64,000 bases of DNA from DASYKS01 sp035995205 (GTDB lineage: Bacteria > Acidobacteriota > Thermoanaerobaculia > Multivoradales > UBA5704), in contig DASYKS010000114.1 in NCBI GenBank assembly GCA_035995205.1, positions 1 through 64,000 of the forward strand. Direction: 5' to 3'. Of this stretch, positions 25,061 to 33,314 are shown piece after piece. Every line of letters starts with the position of its first letter. The stretch's first letter is position 1. The notes beneath the pieces were generated by a model. The model was not told where the DNA came from. It ran no database searches and saw only the letters and a list, made by a program, of their open reading frames with translations. The position numbers and the translations under genes were made by a program.

Positions 25061-25768
25061 TCACGGGGTGCGGGCGGCGGTCAGGGCGAAAACCTCGGCG
25101 GCTCCCGCGGCGAGCAGCACGGAGGCTGCGGCTTCGAGCGTCGCGCCGGTCGTCGCCACGTCGTCCACGAGCAGGATCCTGCGTCCGGCCACGGCGCGCG
25201 CCCGGTCGACCCGAAAGCCGCCGGCGAGGTTCGCCAGCCGGGCCGCGCGGCCCAGACTCGCCTGGGCCCGGGTCGCCCTTCGCCGCACCAGGGCGCGCGC
25301 GACCGGCAGCCCCAAGCGCGCGGCGAGCGGTACCGCGATTCGTTCCGCCTGGTCGAAACCGCGGGCGACGCGGCGGGTCCAATGCAGAGGCACCGGCACC
25401 ACCAGGTCCGCCGTGCCGAGCTGCCCGCCGAACGCCGCGGCGAGCTCGTGGGCCAGGTGGCGGCCCAGGTAGTCGAGGCGGCGAAATTTGAGCGCCAGGA
25501 TCACCGCGTCGAGCGGCGGCTCGTAGCGCCAGAGCGAGAGGATGCGTAGCGCGATCGGTCCGCCGGATCTCGGGAGCATTGAGGGCGCCGGGACGGGCGG
25601 GGCGGGACGCAGCCGCGCCCGACAGGCGATACAGAGATGAAGCGCTTCGCCCCCCGCGAGCTGCCGCCCGCAGCCGAGGCAGGCGACCGGAAACAGCCAG
25701 CGCGCGAGCGTCTCGCGCGCCCGGAGCGCGACGCCCGCCAGTCGAGGCACGTAGAAAGGATCGGCCAT
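25061..25768 (-). CDS. comF: ComF-family phosphoribosyltransferase-like protein
   Basis: A 235-residue protein with an N-terminal four-Cys zinc motif (CLGCGRQL...HLCIAC) and a C-terminal phosphoribosyltransferase fold ending in RILLVDDVATTGATL. GFDQAERIAVPLA and the Arg-rich RRRATRAQASL are family marks. ComF is needed for DNA uptake in transformable bacteria, although its exact reaction is not settled. I start at ATG 25768 because the 35 residues before it lack similarity. It diverges from the small barrel gene at 25864. Confidence 0.9.
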   Translation of the reverse strand: MADPFYVPRLAGVALRARETLARWLFPVACLGCGRQLAGGEALHLCIACRARLRPAPPVPAPSMLPRSGGPIALRILSLWRYEPPLDAVILALKFRRLDYLGRHLAHELAAAFGGQLGTADLVVPVPLHWTRRVARGFDQAERIAVPLAARLGLPVARALVRRRATRAQASLGRAARLANLAGGFRVDRARAVAGRRILLVDDVATTGATLEAAASVLLAAGAAEVFALTAARTP

Positions 25769-25863
25769 CGGGCGAAAGGGGGGCGCTATACTCCCAGCCC
25801 GCGACGCCCCGCGAAGGGCGAAATCGCCGGCGCCGTCATGGCGCGATCCACCGAGGAGGGGTC

Positions 25864-26463
25864 TTGAAGCCAACGCTTGCTCATCTTGTTTCTCTTGTTC
25901 CCGGCGCCGGCAGAATGGTCCGGGCCGGACGAATCGCCCGTTTCGCCCTGCTTGCCGCCCTGTTGGCCGGTGGGTTCGGAGCTCGGGGCCTGCATGCGCA
26001 GGAACTGTACACGTTTACCGTCGGCGTCATGGGCGGGATCGGCGGCTCGCCGGATACGGCGAGCTCCAGCTTCGACCGCCGGAGTCTGCAGGTCAACCTA
26101 CAGTTCGAGACCGACCCCCGCACGCAGGTGGGCATCCGCGTCGGCCAGATCGATCTGGCCGACGGAGGCGAGCGGATCAACGGTCTGTTCGAGCCCAAGC
26201 TCCAGTACGTGTCGGTCGGCGGCGAGTATCGAACCCGGCAGTCCTATTACGACTCCGGCATCTTCATCGCGCTCGGCGGCTATCGGCTGGAAGGCTCCGG
26301 CGGTTCGAGCCAGACGGCGGCCGGTGTGTCGGCCGGCGCGACGGGCGAATTCAACTTCAACCGCCACTTCGGCGTGATCGCCGAGATCGCCGGTCACTAT
26401 GCCGATCTCGACGATTTACAGTATTTCGGCACCGCCCAGATCGGACTGGCGTTCCACTTCTAA
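25864..26463 (+). CDS. Small outer-membrane beta-barrel protein
   Basis: A 199-residue exported protein. The signal peptide hydrophobic core is IARFALLAALLAGGFGA with cleavage near LHAQE. The mature part alternates hydrophobic and polar residues over about eight strands and ends in GLAFHF with a terminal Phe, as in OmpA/OmpX-like barrels. I propose TTG 25864 because GAGGAGGGG lies just ahead of it; ATG 25915 would leave a more usual signal peptide but has no ribosome site. Its stop overlaps that of the convergent thioredoxin gene. Confidence 0.77.
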   Translation: MKPTLAHLVSLVPGAGRMVRAGRIARFALLAALLAGGFGARGLHAQELYTFTVGVMGGIGGSPDTASSSFDRRSLQVNLQFETDPRTQVGIRVGQIDLADGGERINGLFEPKLQYVSVGGEYRTRQSYYDSGIFIALGGYRLEGSGGSSQTAAGVSAGATGEFNFNRHFGVIAEIAGHYADLDDLQYFGTAQIGLAFHF

Positions 26464-27032
26464 AGCCGGTCCGCGATCCTCTTGCGCACCGCGGCATCGT
26501 TCCAGTCGGTGGCACCCACGAACTTCTCGACCACCTGGCCGCGATCGATCAGGTAGGACTCGGGGATTTGGGTGCTGCCATAGCGGTGGGCGACGTCCCA
26601 ACTCGGATCGAAGAGCAGCGAGTCGTCCGGCTCGCCGCCGCCGAGAAACGTGCGGACCTTGGCGGGATCGTCGGCCACCGCGATCATGACCACTTTGAAG
26701 TCATGCCGGTCGGCAAAGTCGCGCCTGAACTTTTGCAGCGCCGGGATCTCCTCGATGCAGGGAGGGCACCAGGTCGCCCAGAAATGAACCAGCGTGACCG
26801 GCGCCATCCGATCGCCGAGCTTCGCCGGCCGTCCCATCGCGTCGACCACGAAACCGCCCGGCGCCGTCGATTTGGGGTGATCCCCTTTCGGCCAGAACAG
26901 CGCCGCGGCGGCGGCAACGACCAGAACCGCAACCCACCAGCGCGTGTCGAGCCCCGCCTTGGGGGCAGGCGCGACGGGAGGAACGGGCGAGTCGCCGGTC
27001 GGTTGAACCTCGGAGGCGTTTCCTGTCACCAT
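26460..27032 (-). CDS. TlpA/ResA-like membrane-anchored thioredoxin
   Basis: A 190-residue protein with a cytoplasmic N-terminus, one membrane helix (about residues 32-50) and a periplasmic thioredoxin domain. The redox motif WCPPC lies in HFWATWCPPCIEEIPALQKF, and the cis-Pro is in STQIPESYLID. Family members reduce cytochrome c or other periplasmic disulfides. The gene starts 21 bp from the divergent hflX start, and its stop overlaps the stop of the convergent barrel gene by two bases. Confidence 0.9.
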   Translation of the reverse strand: MVTGNASEVQPTGDSPVPPVAPAPKAGLDTRWWVAVLVVAAAAALFWPKGDHPKSTAPGGFVVDAMGRPAKLGDRMAPVTLVHFWATWCPPCIEEIPALQKFRRDFADRHDFKVVMIAVADDPAKVRTFLGGGEPDDSLLFDPSWDVAHRYGSTQIPESYLIDRGQVVEKFVGATDWNDAAVRKRIADRL

Positions 27033-27053
27033 GGGTAGAGGACCTCGAACCCC

Positions 27054-28175
27054 TTGAGCACAGATCCTGCATTCTATCCCTCGAATCGTCGCCCGAATCG
27101 CCTCGACGGCGGGGGGCAGCCCGCGACCGAGAAGGCGTTTCTGGTCGGCGTCATCCTACCCACGCAGCCGGCGTTCGTGGTCGAAGAGCATCTCGACGAG
27201 CTGGAGCAGCTGGTCGGCAGCGCCGGGGTCGAAGTGGTGGGCCGCGCGGTCCAGGCGAGGAAGGCCTTGGACGCCGCGACCTTCATCGGCAGCGGCAAGG
27301 CGAAAGAGATCGCGGAGACGGCGCGCGGCCTGGGCGCGGCGATGCTGGTCTTCGACGACGACCTCTCGGCGAGCCAGGTGAAGAATTTGGAGGAGGTCGC
27401 CCAGCTGCCGGTCCTCGATCGCAGCGGCGTGATCCTGGAGATCTTCAACCAGCGCGCCCGCACCAGCGAGGCGCGCACCCAGGTCGAGCTGGCCCGCTCG
27501 AAATATCTGCTTCCCCGGCTCACCCGCCAATGGAGCCACCTGTCGCGCCAGGGGGGCGGCAAGGGGACGCGCGGGGGCGAAGGCGAAAAACAGCTCGAGG
27601 CGGACCGCCGGATCCTGCGCGGGCGCATCAAGCACCTGGAAGCGGACCTAAAGCAGATCGAGCGCACCCGCGAAGTACAGCGCCGCGGCCGCACCCAGAT
27701 TCCCGAGGTCGCGTTGACCGGCTATACCAACGCGGGCAAGTCGACCCTGTTCAACCGCCTGACCAAGGCCGGCACCCTCGCCGAGGATCGCCTGTTCGCG
27801 ACCCTCGACGCCAAGCTCCGGCGCGGCGTCGTCGACGGCTCGGGTCCGGTGGTCTACGCCGACACGGTAGGCTTCATCCGCAAGCTCCCTCACCATCTCG
27901 TCTCGTCGTTCCGCAGCACGCTCGGCGAAGCCGCGGCGGCCGACCTGGTGATTCACCTGATCGACCGCAGCCACCCCCGCTGGCAGGAGCAGATGGAAGT
28001 CGCCGACGCCGTCCTCGCCGACCTCGGCGTCGAGCCCGAAAAAATCGTCAAGGTGTTCAACAAGAGAGACCGCCTGGCGCCCGAAGAAGAGCCCGGCCCC
28101 GGCGAGATCTGGATCTCCGCGGCCACCGGCGAGGGAATGGACCAGCTCCACGCGGCCCTCGCCGAGCGGTTGTAG
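27054..28175 (+). CDS. hflX: GTPase HflX, ribosome-splitting factor
   Basis: A 373-residue GTPase matching HflX throughout. The N-terminal subdomain has AATFIGSGKAKEIAE and VFDDDLSASQVKNLE. The glycine-rich linker GGGKGTRGGEGEKQLE is family-specific. The G domain has GYTNAGKST (G1), DTVGF (G3) and NKRD (G4). HflX binds 50S subunits and rescues stalled or heat-damaged ribosomes. The only usable start is TTG 27054; it lies 21 bp from the divergent TlpA-like start, so the promoters must overlap coding sequence. tRNA-Ala follows in the same direction. Confidence 0.95.
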   Translation: MSTDPAFYPSNRRPNRLDGGGQPATEKAFLVGVILPTQPAFVVEEHLDELEQLVGSAGVEVVGRAVQARKALDAATFIGSGKAKEIAETARGLGAAMLVFDDDLSASQVKNLEEVAQLPVLDRSGVILEIFNQRARTSEARTQVELARSKYLLPRLTRQWSHLSRQGGGKGTRGGEGEKQLEADRRILRGRIKHLEADLKQIERTREVQRRGRTQIPEVALTGYTNAGKSTLFNRLTKAGTLAEDRLFATLDAKLRRGVVDGSGPVVYADTVGFIRKLPHHLVSSFRSTLGEAAAADLVIHLIDRSHPRWQEQMEVADAVLADLGVEPEKIVKVFNKRDRLAPEEEPGPGEIWISAATGEGMDQLHAALAERL

Positions 28176-28230
28176 CGGGATTCTTTGGTTTGACACCCGC
28201 TTCGCCCCGCCGCTAGACTCTGCCGCCCGT

Positions 28231-28306
<76 letters not shown>

Positions 28307-28748
28307 AAGTTTCCCCCTTCGAGATCAACTCTGTTCGGTGAACAACCTGCGAAATCGTGGCGAAACGGTTCGTCTTCGTTATCCCTAGCGAGAGGGATCT
28401 GCTGGGAAGGGCGGCCTGAGATCGTGTCGGGAACAGCGTTTGAAGCCTTGGGGTGCCTTCCCGGGTCGCCTCTACTCCCGATGCCGCGAGATTCGACCTA
28501 AAGTAAGACCGCGGCAAATTTCCTCCAGGGACAGCGCCGCGAAGTTCGCCCTTGTACTCCGCGAAGCCCAAGCTGCCGCGCAGAGCTTTAGCCCACTTCC
28601 AGAGGCGGGCTCGCTCATGAAGGGCTCCAGCGTGTTTCGTCGATTCAGAGAGAGTCCGACACTCTGCCGACCTACATAAAGTTCTATCTATCTAAGCTCG
28701 CCTAGGGTATTCTGTAAAAAGCAGACCGCTTCATCGGAGGGTGACGAA
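28307..28748 (+). other. Non-coding stretch between tRNA-Ala and kwaA
   Basis: These 442 bp hold no gene I can support. The reverse-strand frame across the tRNA (ending in EPIGIEPTTS) is a well-known artefact of tRNA antisense. Base composition turns more A+T-rich toward kwaA, consistent with the edge of an acquired island. I found no second copy of the tRNA 3' end that would mark an attachment site. The kwaA ribosome site GGAGG lies at its right end. Confidence 0.5.
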
Positions 28749-29324
28749 GTGCCCAAGGCTCCGGGAGCCACCAGACGCGAGGGTCTCAAGGTGGCGAGGC
28801 TCCTCATGGTTCTCAGCAGTTTCTCTCCTCTATTCATCCTCTGGGCCATTCGAGGAAACGACCTCGTTCCGGACCGTTGGTTTATCGGAGCCTGCGCATT
28901 CTTGGTGATAGCGCCTAACTTCTCCCTCTGGTTCCGCCTTCGCATTGCCCGGAAGCGCGAGGATGAACGAGAGTTAGTCATCGGAGCAGCTGAAGACCAC
29001 AGAGATCATGTCCTGGTCTACCTCTTCGCGATGCTGCTGCCTTTCTACTCCGAGGATCTCGGAACCTGGCGCCTCCTCGGTTCCTCACTGGCAGCTTTGG
29101 GCTTCATTGTCTTTCTGTTTTGGCACTTAAATTTGCACTACATGAACCTTATGTTCGCCGTTCTTGGATACCGGGTGTTCACAATTTATCCACCAGAAGG
29201 CGAAAGCGCACTTACTGGGAAACCCGGCATCGCACTTATTACGCGTCGCGGAAGTTTATCGGCCAATTCTCACTTGACCGCCTATCGGTTAAGCAACACA
29301 GTCTACTTGGAGAAAGCCAAATGA
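28749..29324 (+). CDS. kwaA: KwaA-like membrane protein of the Kiwa anti-phage system
   Basis: A 191-residue protein with four membrane segments (about residues 17-34, 43-62, 87-102 and 107-125), then LHYMNLMFAVLGYRVFTI and a soluble C-terminal tail. Size and topology fit KwaA, the membrane sensor of Kiwa. The start is GTG 28749 with GGAGG eight bases ahead. It overlaps the DUF4868-like kwaB by four bases (ATGA), the standard kwaAB order. Composition is more A+T-rich than neighbouring genes, suggesting transfer. The name rests on the pairing plus topology more than on KwaA sequence alone. Confidence 0.75.
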   Translation: MPKAPGATRREGLKVARLLMVLSSFSPLFILWAIRGNDLVPDRWFIGACAFLVIAPNFSLWFRLRIARKREDERELVIGAAEDHRDHVLVYLFAMLLPFYSEDLGTWRLLGSSLAALGFIVFLFWHLNLHYMNLMFAVLGYRVFTIYPPEGESALTGKPGIALITRRGSLSANSHLTAYRLSNTVYLEKAK

Positions 29325-30214
29325 ATCTCGATTTTGACTTAGGCAGCGTGGAACTAACAGAGTTTGGAGTAGGGCGGGACGATGGTAGTGATCAGACCTT
29401 CTTTTCAGTGCCGGTTGATGAAAAAATCAAGGCTGCGCTACGCGAAATTGTTCAAGCAACCTGGGCCACCATGCACAGTGACCCCGATGGTCCCGCAAAG
29501 TACGAGGCGTCAGAAAAGCACGGTCCCGCGGAGTATCTCTACCTCTCGCTGGGAGACGCCTTGGCTTCCCCCCTCAGGGATCTGTGCGAAGCGACAAACC
29601 TGCCTATCGACACCCATGTACTTGAAAAGCCAGGCGAGGTCTTCTGCTACTTCGCCAGGCTACGTGATTCCAATCATCGACACTTGACCGCCGTACGCAG
29701 GGCAACATATTTCAAGGGCGTCCTACGCAGCCGCCTGATCCAGCTTTTCGATGACACACTCAGAATGGTTGAAGATCGAGTGTTCAAACTCGATAACGAG
29801 TTCGACTTTCTTGTTGACTCCGTCAACGTCCACATCTGGCGACCGAGCGGATTTGAGTCTGTGGGAAAGCTGCAGGAGGCGATCAAGGAAGCGGTGCCGG
29901 GAAACGTTAGTGCGATCAGCGTAGATATGCCGTTCGTGGATTTCGCCGGGATCCAAGAGTATGCCGGCAAACATACCCAAGCGGCGCGATCTTTGGCGTC
30001 GATCCGCGAACAAGCGAAGAACATCGACAAAACCGCCTTGTTGAATCTCTGCGCAAACACGGGCGTCCGTATAGCGGAGAGTCAAGGAAAGATCACCATA
30101 CCGGCCGGTAGCGAGATGGGTTTCCTGGAAGTCCTTGACCGCCGCCGGTACCAGCTAGAGCTGATTGCAGCGTCGCCAGAGCGATATCGCGCGGGCAGCC
30201 GACGTAGGCTTTGA
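29321..30214 (+). CDS. kwaB: KwaB-like DUF4868 effector of the Kiwa system
   Basis: A 297-residue soluble protein starting at ATG 29321. The middle and C-terminal parts follow the DUF4868 pattern: RVFKLDNEFDFLVDSVNVHIWRP, FESVGKLQEAIKEAV, MPFVDFAGI, then ARSLASIREQ and GFLEVLDRRRYQLEL. In Kiwa, KwaB binds phage DNA and blocks its replication and transcription, working with membrane KwaA. The four-base overlap indicates coupled synthesis. The last ten residues (RYRAGSRRRL) are basic and may be a recently acquired end. Confidence 0.78.
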   Translation: MNLDFDLGSVELTEFGVGRDDGSDQTFFSVPVDEKIKAALREIVQATWATMHSDPDGPAKYEASEKHGPAEYLYLSLGDALASPLRDLCEATNLPIDTHVLEKPGEVFCYFARLRDSNHRHLTAVRRATYFKGVLRSRLIQLFDDTLRMVEDRVFKLDNEFDFLVDSVNVHIWRPSGFESVGKLQEAIKEAVPGNVSAISVDMPFVDFAGIQEYAGKHTQAARSLASIREQAKNIDKTALLNLCANTGVRIAESQGKITIPAGSEMGFLEVLDRRRYQLELIAASPERYRAGSRRRL

Positions 30215-30589
30215 GGTGAAAGCGGCGTATGACGGGCGGATCTACTGCACAAGCGTCAACGGCGCGTCTCAATTTCAGCTTAGGCTGACCGGTGATCCGC
30301 GGCCTTCGGCCCTCCAGAATCGTGGTGGCCGAGAGCGGTCGGCGAGACCTTGCCCCGTACGTCGGCCTCCCCGGATTCCAGGTCCACCCGGAAGCATCCC
30401 AGGTGCCACGCAAGCGGCAACGGTCGCCCAGCCCGTGCTCGCCTCCCACAGATCGCGTTGGTCGGATTCTCGATCGAGTCGGCCATGCGCCAGACGCTCA
30501 ACGCCCGTTTTGGGTTGCGACGGGACGGGTCTCCTTCGGGGTCCGGCTTACTGCTTGCATTTTGAAGGCAGTATCAGCACCATGAACGC
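30215..30589. other. Non-coding stretch after kwaB
   Basis: These 375 bp contain short open frames on both strands but none with a ribosome site or recognisable protein. The sequence changes back to high GC within it, so the right edge of the transferred segment probably lies here. Confidence 0.4.
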
Positions 30590-30826
30590 ATGGGAGCTCA
30601 GATCACGATTCGCGACGTCCCCGGTGCAGTGAAGGATGAGCTGGCTGCCAGGGCCGCCCTGGCCGGCAAGTCTCTGCAGGAGTTTTTGCGCTCTGAATTG
30701 GTGCGCCTGGCATCGCGCCCGCCGGTCGAGCAGCTTCTGGCTCAAATTCGGGATCGCAAGACCAAGAAGCAGACTCGAATCCCGGCGAGGGAAATTCTGG
30801 CTCACCGTAACGCGGATCGTCGGTGA
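30590..30826 (+). CDS. Orphan FitA-like ribbon-helix-helix antitoxin
   Basis: A 78-residue protein beginning QITIRDVPGAVKDELAARAAL, the ribbon-helix-helix of FitA/VapB-type antitoxins, followed by GKSLQEFLRSELVRLA. The C-terminal part (PVEQLLAQIRDRK) is the usual toxin-binding tail. No PIN toxin follows. A frame overlapping the stop (GTG ACC GTC CTC at 30823) ends after a few codons, and the next stretch resembles a frameshifted toxin start. The antitoxin is therefore probably an orphan left after toxin loss. Confidence 0.8.
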   Translation: MGAQITIRDVPGAVKDELAARAALAGKSLQEFLRSELVRLASRPPVEQLLAQIRDRKTKKQTRIPAREILAHRNADRR

Positions 30827-30907
30827 CCGTCCTCAACGCCGTCTGAGATTGCTCGCTCCTTCCTCCTCGGGCGCTACTCCCCAGTTTCGATAACCGTAAA
30901 ATCGCTC

Positions 30908-30956
30908 TCTCCTTCCCAGAAGGAGAAATCTCGGATAAATTCGCCTTCCACGAAGG
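30908..30956 (+). promoter_or_regulatory. Two short hairpins before the ATPase gene
   Basis: TCTCCTTC-CCA-GAAGGAGA (30908-30926) is a perfect 8-bp stem. CCTTC-CAC-GAAGG (30944-30956) repeats its core 35 bp later. The second contains the GAAGGAG ribosome site of the ATPase, so it could hide it. A repeated operator is the other possibility. Confidence 0.45.
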
Positions 30957-30969
30957 AGAAGATGACGCC

Positions 30970-32316
30970 GTGCCTGAAATCCTGCCGCAGCCACTCAGGG
31001 AAGCCCTGACCGAGAAATTGGCGGAATCGCTGTCCGGGCCGTTGCCGGGCGGGACGCCGAGGCGGATCTTTGGCGCCTCGGGCCTGCCTGGTAAGGCGAC
31101 TGCGATCATCGGCATGCGGCGGGCGGGCAAGACGACCTACCTTCACCAACTGCGGCGAGAGCGGATGGCGCAAGGAGCGGCGCGGGATCATCTGCCCTAC
31201 CTGAACTTTGAGGACGAACGGCTTACCGAGCTCAAGGCGAGCCAGCTCGGCTTTCTGATCGAGGAGTACGGTCGCCGGGTTCCCCGGGAACCTCAGCGGG
31301 GGCCGGTCACCTGGTGCTTTGACGAGATCCAGGTCGTGCCGGGTTGGGAGCGTTTCGTCCGGCGGCTTCTCGATGCCGGGGGAAGCGAAGTGATCGTCAC
31401 CGGCTCCTCCGCCGCGCTGTTGTCGCGGGAGATCGCCACGGCGTTGCGCGGGCGGGCGTGGGAAGTGCCGCTCTTCCCCTTCAGTTTTGCCGAGGCGCTT
31501 CTCCATAGCGGACAGACCCTTCCGGCAGATCCCGCGTTTCTCACCGGCCCGAAGCGCGCCGCGATCGAGCGAGCCTTCGCGGATTGGCTCACCATCGGCG
31601 GCTTCCCCGAGGCGCAGGGTCTCGACCCTGCCTCCCGAGCGCAGTTGCTCCGGGATTACGTGGACGTGGCAATGTTGCGCGACGTGGTGGAACGCCACGG
31701 GGTCAGCAACGTGACCGGCCTACGCTGGCTGGTACGGCACCTCCTGGGCAACGCGGCCGGACTCTTCAGCGTCGAAAAGTTTTACGCCGCCTTAAAGAGC
31801 CAGGGCGTGGCGATCTCCAAGGACACGGTGCATCAATTGCTCGCTCACCTCGAGGACTGTTTTCTGGTGCGCATGGTCTGGATGGAGTCGGCCTCCGAGC
31901 GCCAGCGGATGGTGAACCCCAGGAAAGCCTACCCGGTGGATCCTGGTCTGATCTCAGTGTTCGATCGAAGCGGGCGCAGCAACGTTGGGCACGCGCTCGA
32001 GGCCGCCGTTCTGATCGAGCTCGAGCGGCGGCGTTGTGAAGTTACCTACGTACGCACACCGGGTGGATTTGAAGTGGACTTCCTCGCCCGAGACGTGGAG
32101 GGCAAGGCTGAGCTGATCCAGGTCTGCGCGGACGCCAGTGATCCGGCCACAGCCGAACGCGAGCTGCGGGCACTGCTTGACGCGGGTGAGATGTACCCCA
32201 AGGCTAACAAGCGCTTGCTCACGCTCACTCGTGACGGCCAGCCCACCTCGGCGCTGCCGGGCATCACGGTGCAGCCTGCCTACGAGTGGCTGCTCCTGGC
32301 ACCGGGTGCACACTGA
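30970..32316 (+). CDS. AAA-type ATPase with DUF4143 domain
   Basis: A 448-residue protein. The N-terminal ATPase has Walker A GMRRAGKTT near residue 50 and Walker B WCFDEIQVVPGWE near residue 115, followed by VIVTGSSAALLSREIATALRG with the Arg/sensor region. The C-terminal DUF4143 domain has the restriction-endonuclease-like GFEVDFLAR motif near residue 360. Such proteins are abundant accessory genes of unsettled function, possibly in defence. The start is GTG 30970, with GGAG ten bases ahead. It is next to Kiwa and the orphan antitoxin, fitting an accessory island. Confidence 0.88.
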   Translation: MPEILPQPLREALTEKLAESLSGPLPGGTPRRIFGASGLPGKATAIIGMRRAGKTTYLHQLRRERMAQGAARDHLPYLNFEDERLTELKASQLGFLIEEYGRRVPREPQRGPVTWCFDEIQVVPGWERFVRRLLDAGGSEVIVTGSSAALLSREIATALRGRAWEVPLFPFSFAEALLHSGQTLPADPAFLTGPKRAAIERAFADWLTIGGFPEAQGLDPASRAQLLRDYVDVAMLRDVVERHGVSNVTGLRWLVRHLLGNAAGLFSVEKFYAALKSQGVAISKDTVHQLLAHLEDCFLVRMVWMESASERQRMVNPRKAYPVDPGLISVFDRSGRSNVGHALEAAVLIELERRRCEVTYVRTPGGFEVDFLARDVEGKAELIQVCADASDPATAERELRALLDAGEMYPKANKRLLTLTRDGQPTSALPGITVQPAYEWLLLAPGAH

Positions 32317-32976
32317 ACAGGAACCGCGGCAGCCCAGTGCCCGCAGCAAGGGATTAGCCCAAGCCGCATCGCGCGCGCCGTTGAAATTGGCGATCGGACT
32401 TGTATCCCGGCGGCCGGAACCTCGTAGCGAGCCGTCCGGCCCCAGGGCGTAGCGTTCGAGACCTGGGTCCGAAGCTCCCGGACTGCGTTCGCACCGGTCA
32501 GGGCCCCGAAGCGAGTCGCCCAGATTGCGTTCACACCGATCGGGACCTCGGTCGGAGCCGCCCGGATCGCGTTCGCAACGGTCGGGATCTGGTTCCGGGC
32601 CGCCCGGATCGCGTTCGTCCCGGTCGAGACCTGGGACCGGGTCGTCCGGACCTGATCGCGATGGCCGAGACATGGGTTGGAGCTGTCCGGACCTGGGTCG
32701 CAAAGGTCGGGATCGGGGTCCGAGCCGTCCGGACCGGGGTCGCAAAGGCCGGGACCGGGGTCTGAGTCGTCCGGACCTAGTCCGAGCCATCCGGACCTGG
32801 GTCTGAGTCGCCCGGATCTCCGTCGCAACGGCCGGGACTGAGGTCCGAGTGTTCGAGAGCCAGGTCGCCAAGGTCGAGAATTCGGTCCGAAGAGGCAAAA
32901 ATCGACCTTGAACCGCCCGATTGGCGCCGATCCGCCCTCGCACCCGGTCCCGCCGCAACGCGCCGCCTTCCGACAC
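32280..32976 (-). pseudogene. Decayed heptad-repeat protein gene
   Basis: On the minus strand a 14-residue (2 x 7) repeat can be followed across three frames. It begins as TEFSTLATWLSNTRTSVPAV, continues in the next frame as TPIPTFATQVRTAPTHV, and ends in the third as NQIPTVANAIRAAPTEVPIG. Two 1-base losses, in the units at 32766-32806 and 32641-32681, account exactly for the frame changes. Hydrophobic residues recur every seventh position, so the ancestral protein was probably a long amphipathic or coiled repeat. Its 3' end overlaps the ATPase gene end. A short non-coding minisatellite remains possible. Confidence 0.5.
32431..32890. repeat. Eleven-unit tandem repeat of 42 bp
   Basis: Units start at 32431, 32473, 32515, 32557, 32599, 32641, 32682, 32724, 32766, 32807 and 32849. 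All are 42 bp except two of 41 bp; each is made of two related 21-bp halves (core GCCGTCCGGACC). One unit consists of 20 + 21 bp. A looser half-unit precedes at 32410. There are no spacers, so it is not a CRISPR array. Confidence 0.9.
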
Positions 32977-33042
32977 GTCGCCCCCGGGCGATTCGGCCGT
33001 AAAGGTCGAACGGAAGTCGGCGGCCGGGGAGCGAGGTGAGGA

Positions 33043-33086
33043 GTAGGGAGGGCGTGGAGCCTTGCGGGCGCCACGCCCTTCCTAAC
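33043..33086 (-). repeat. REP-like palindrome downstream of the RiPP precursor
   Basis: GTAGGGAGGGCGTGG (33043-33057) and CCACGCCCTTCCTAAC (33071-33086) form a long, nearly perfect stem with a 13-base loop. It resembles the elements at 3264 and 60588. It lies 16 bp past the precursor stop and could end that transcript. Confidence 0.6.
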
Positions 33087-33101
33087 TTTACAGCGGGTTT
33101 G

Positions 33102-33281
33102 CTAGCAGAGGTAACTCGCGCAGCCGCCCGTTGCCGAGGGGCAGGTGTAAAAGCCGCTCTCGCAGGCCACGCAATTGGTTTGGGCGCGACTGCCACCCAC
33201 GACCGCCTTCAAGTCTCCCGATTCCACGAGGCCTTTCAGCGTCTCTTTCGACAGCACCAGCTTGTTCGTCTTCTTCTTCAT
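33102..33281 (-). CDS. RiPP (lanthipeptide-like) precursor peptide
   Basis: A 59-codon gene with an excellent ribosome site (AAGGAGGACTT before ATG 33281). The leader MKKKTNKLVLSKETLKGL followed by VESGDLKAVVGG fits the double-glycine leaders of lanthipeptide-type natural product precursors. The core after Gly30 has 29 residues with five Cys (37, 40, 47, 54, 59) and seven Ser/Thr, suited to thioether ring formation or disulfides. No LanB/C/M, radical SAM or peptidase-transporter gene is in the window, so maturation must occur elsewhere. It may instead be an unmodified Cys-rich peptide. Confidence 0.72.
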   Translation of the reverse strand: MKKKTNKLVLSKETLKGLVESGDLKAVVGGSRAQTNCVACESGFYTCPSATGGCASYLC

Positions 33282-33314
33282 AAGTCCTCCTTGAAGATCT
33301 GGACTCTATCGCAG

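Noticed and set aside
32431..32890. Possible CRISPR array
   Set aside because: Units are directly adjacent and diverged, with no unique spacers and no cas genes; it is a tandem repeat.
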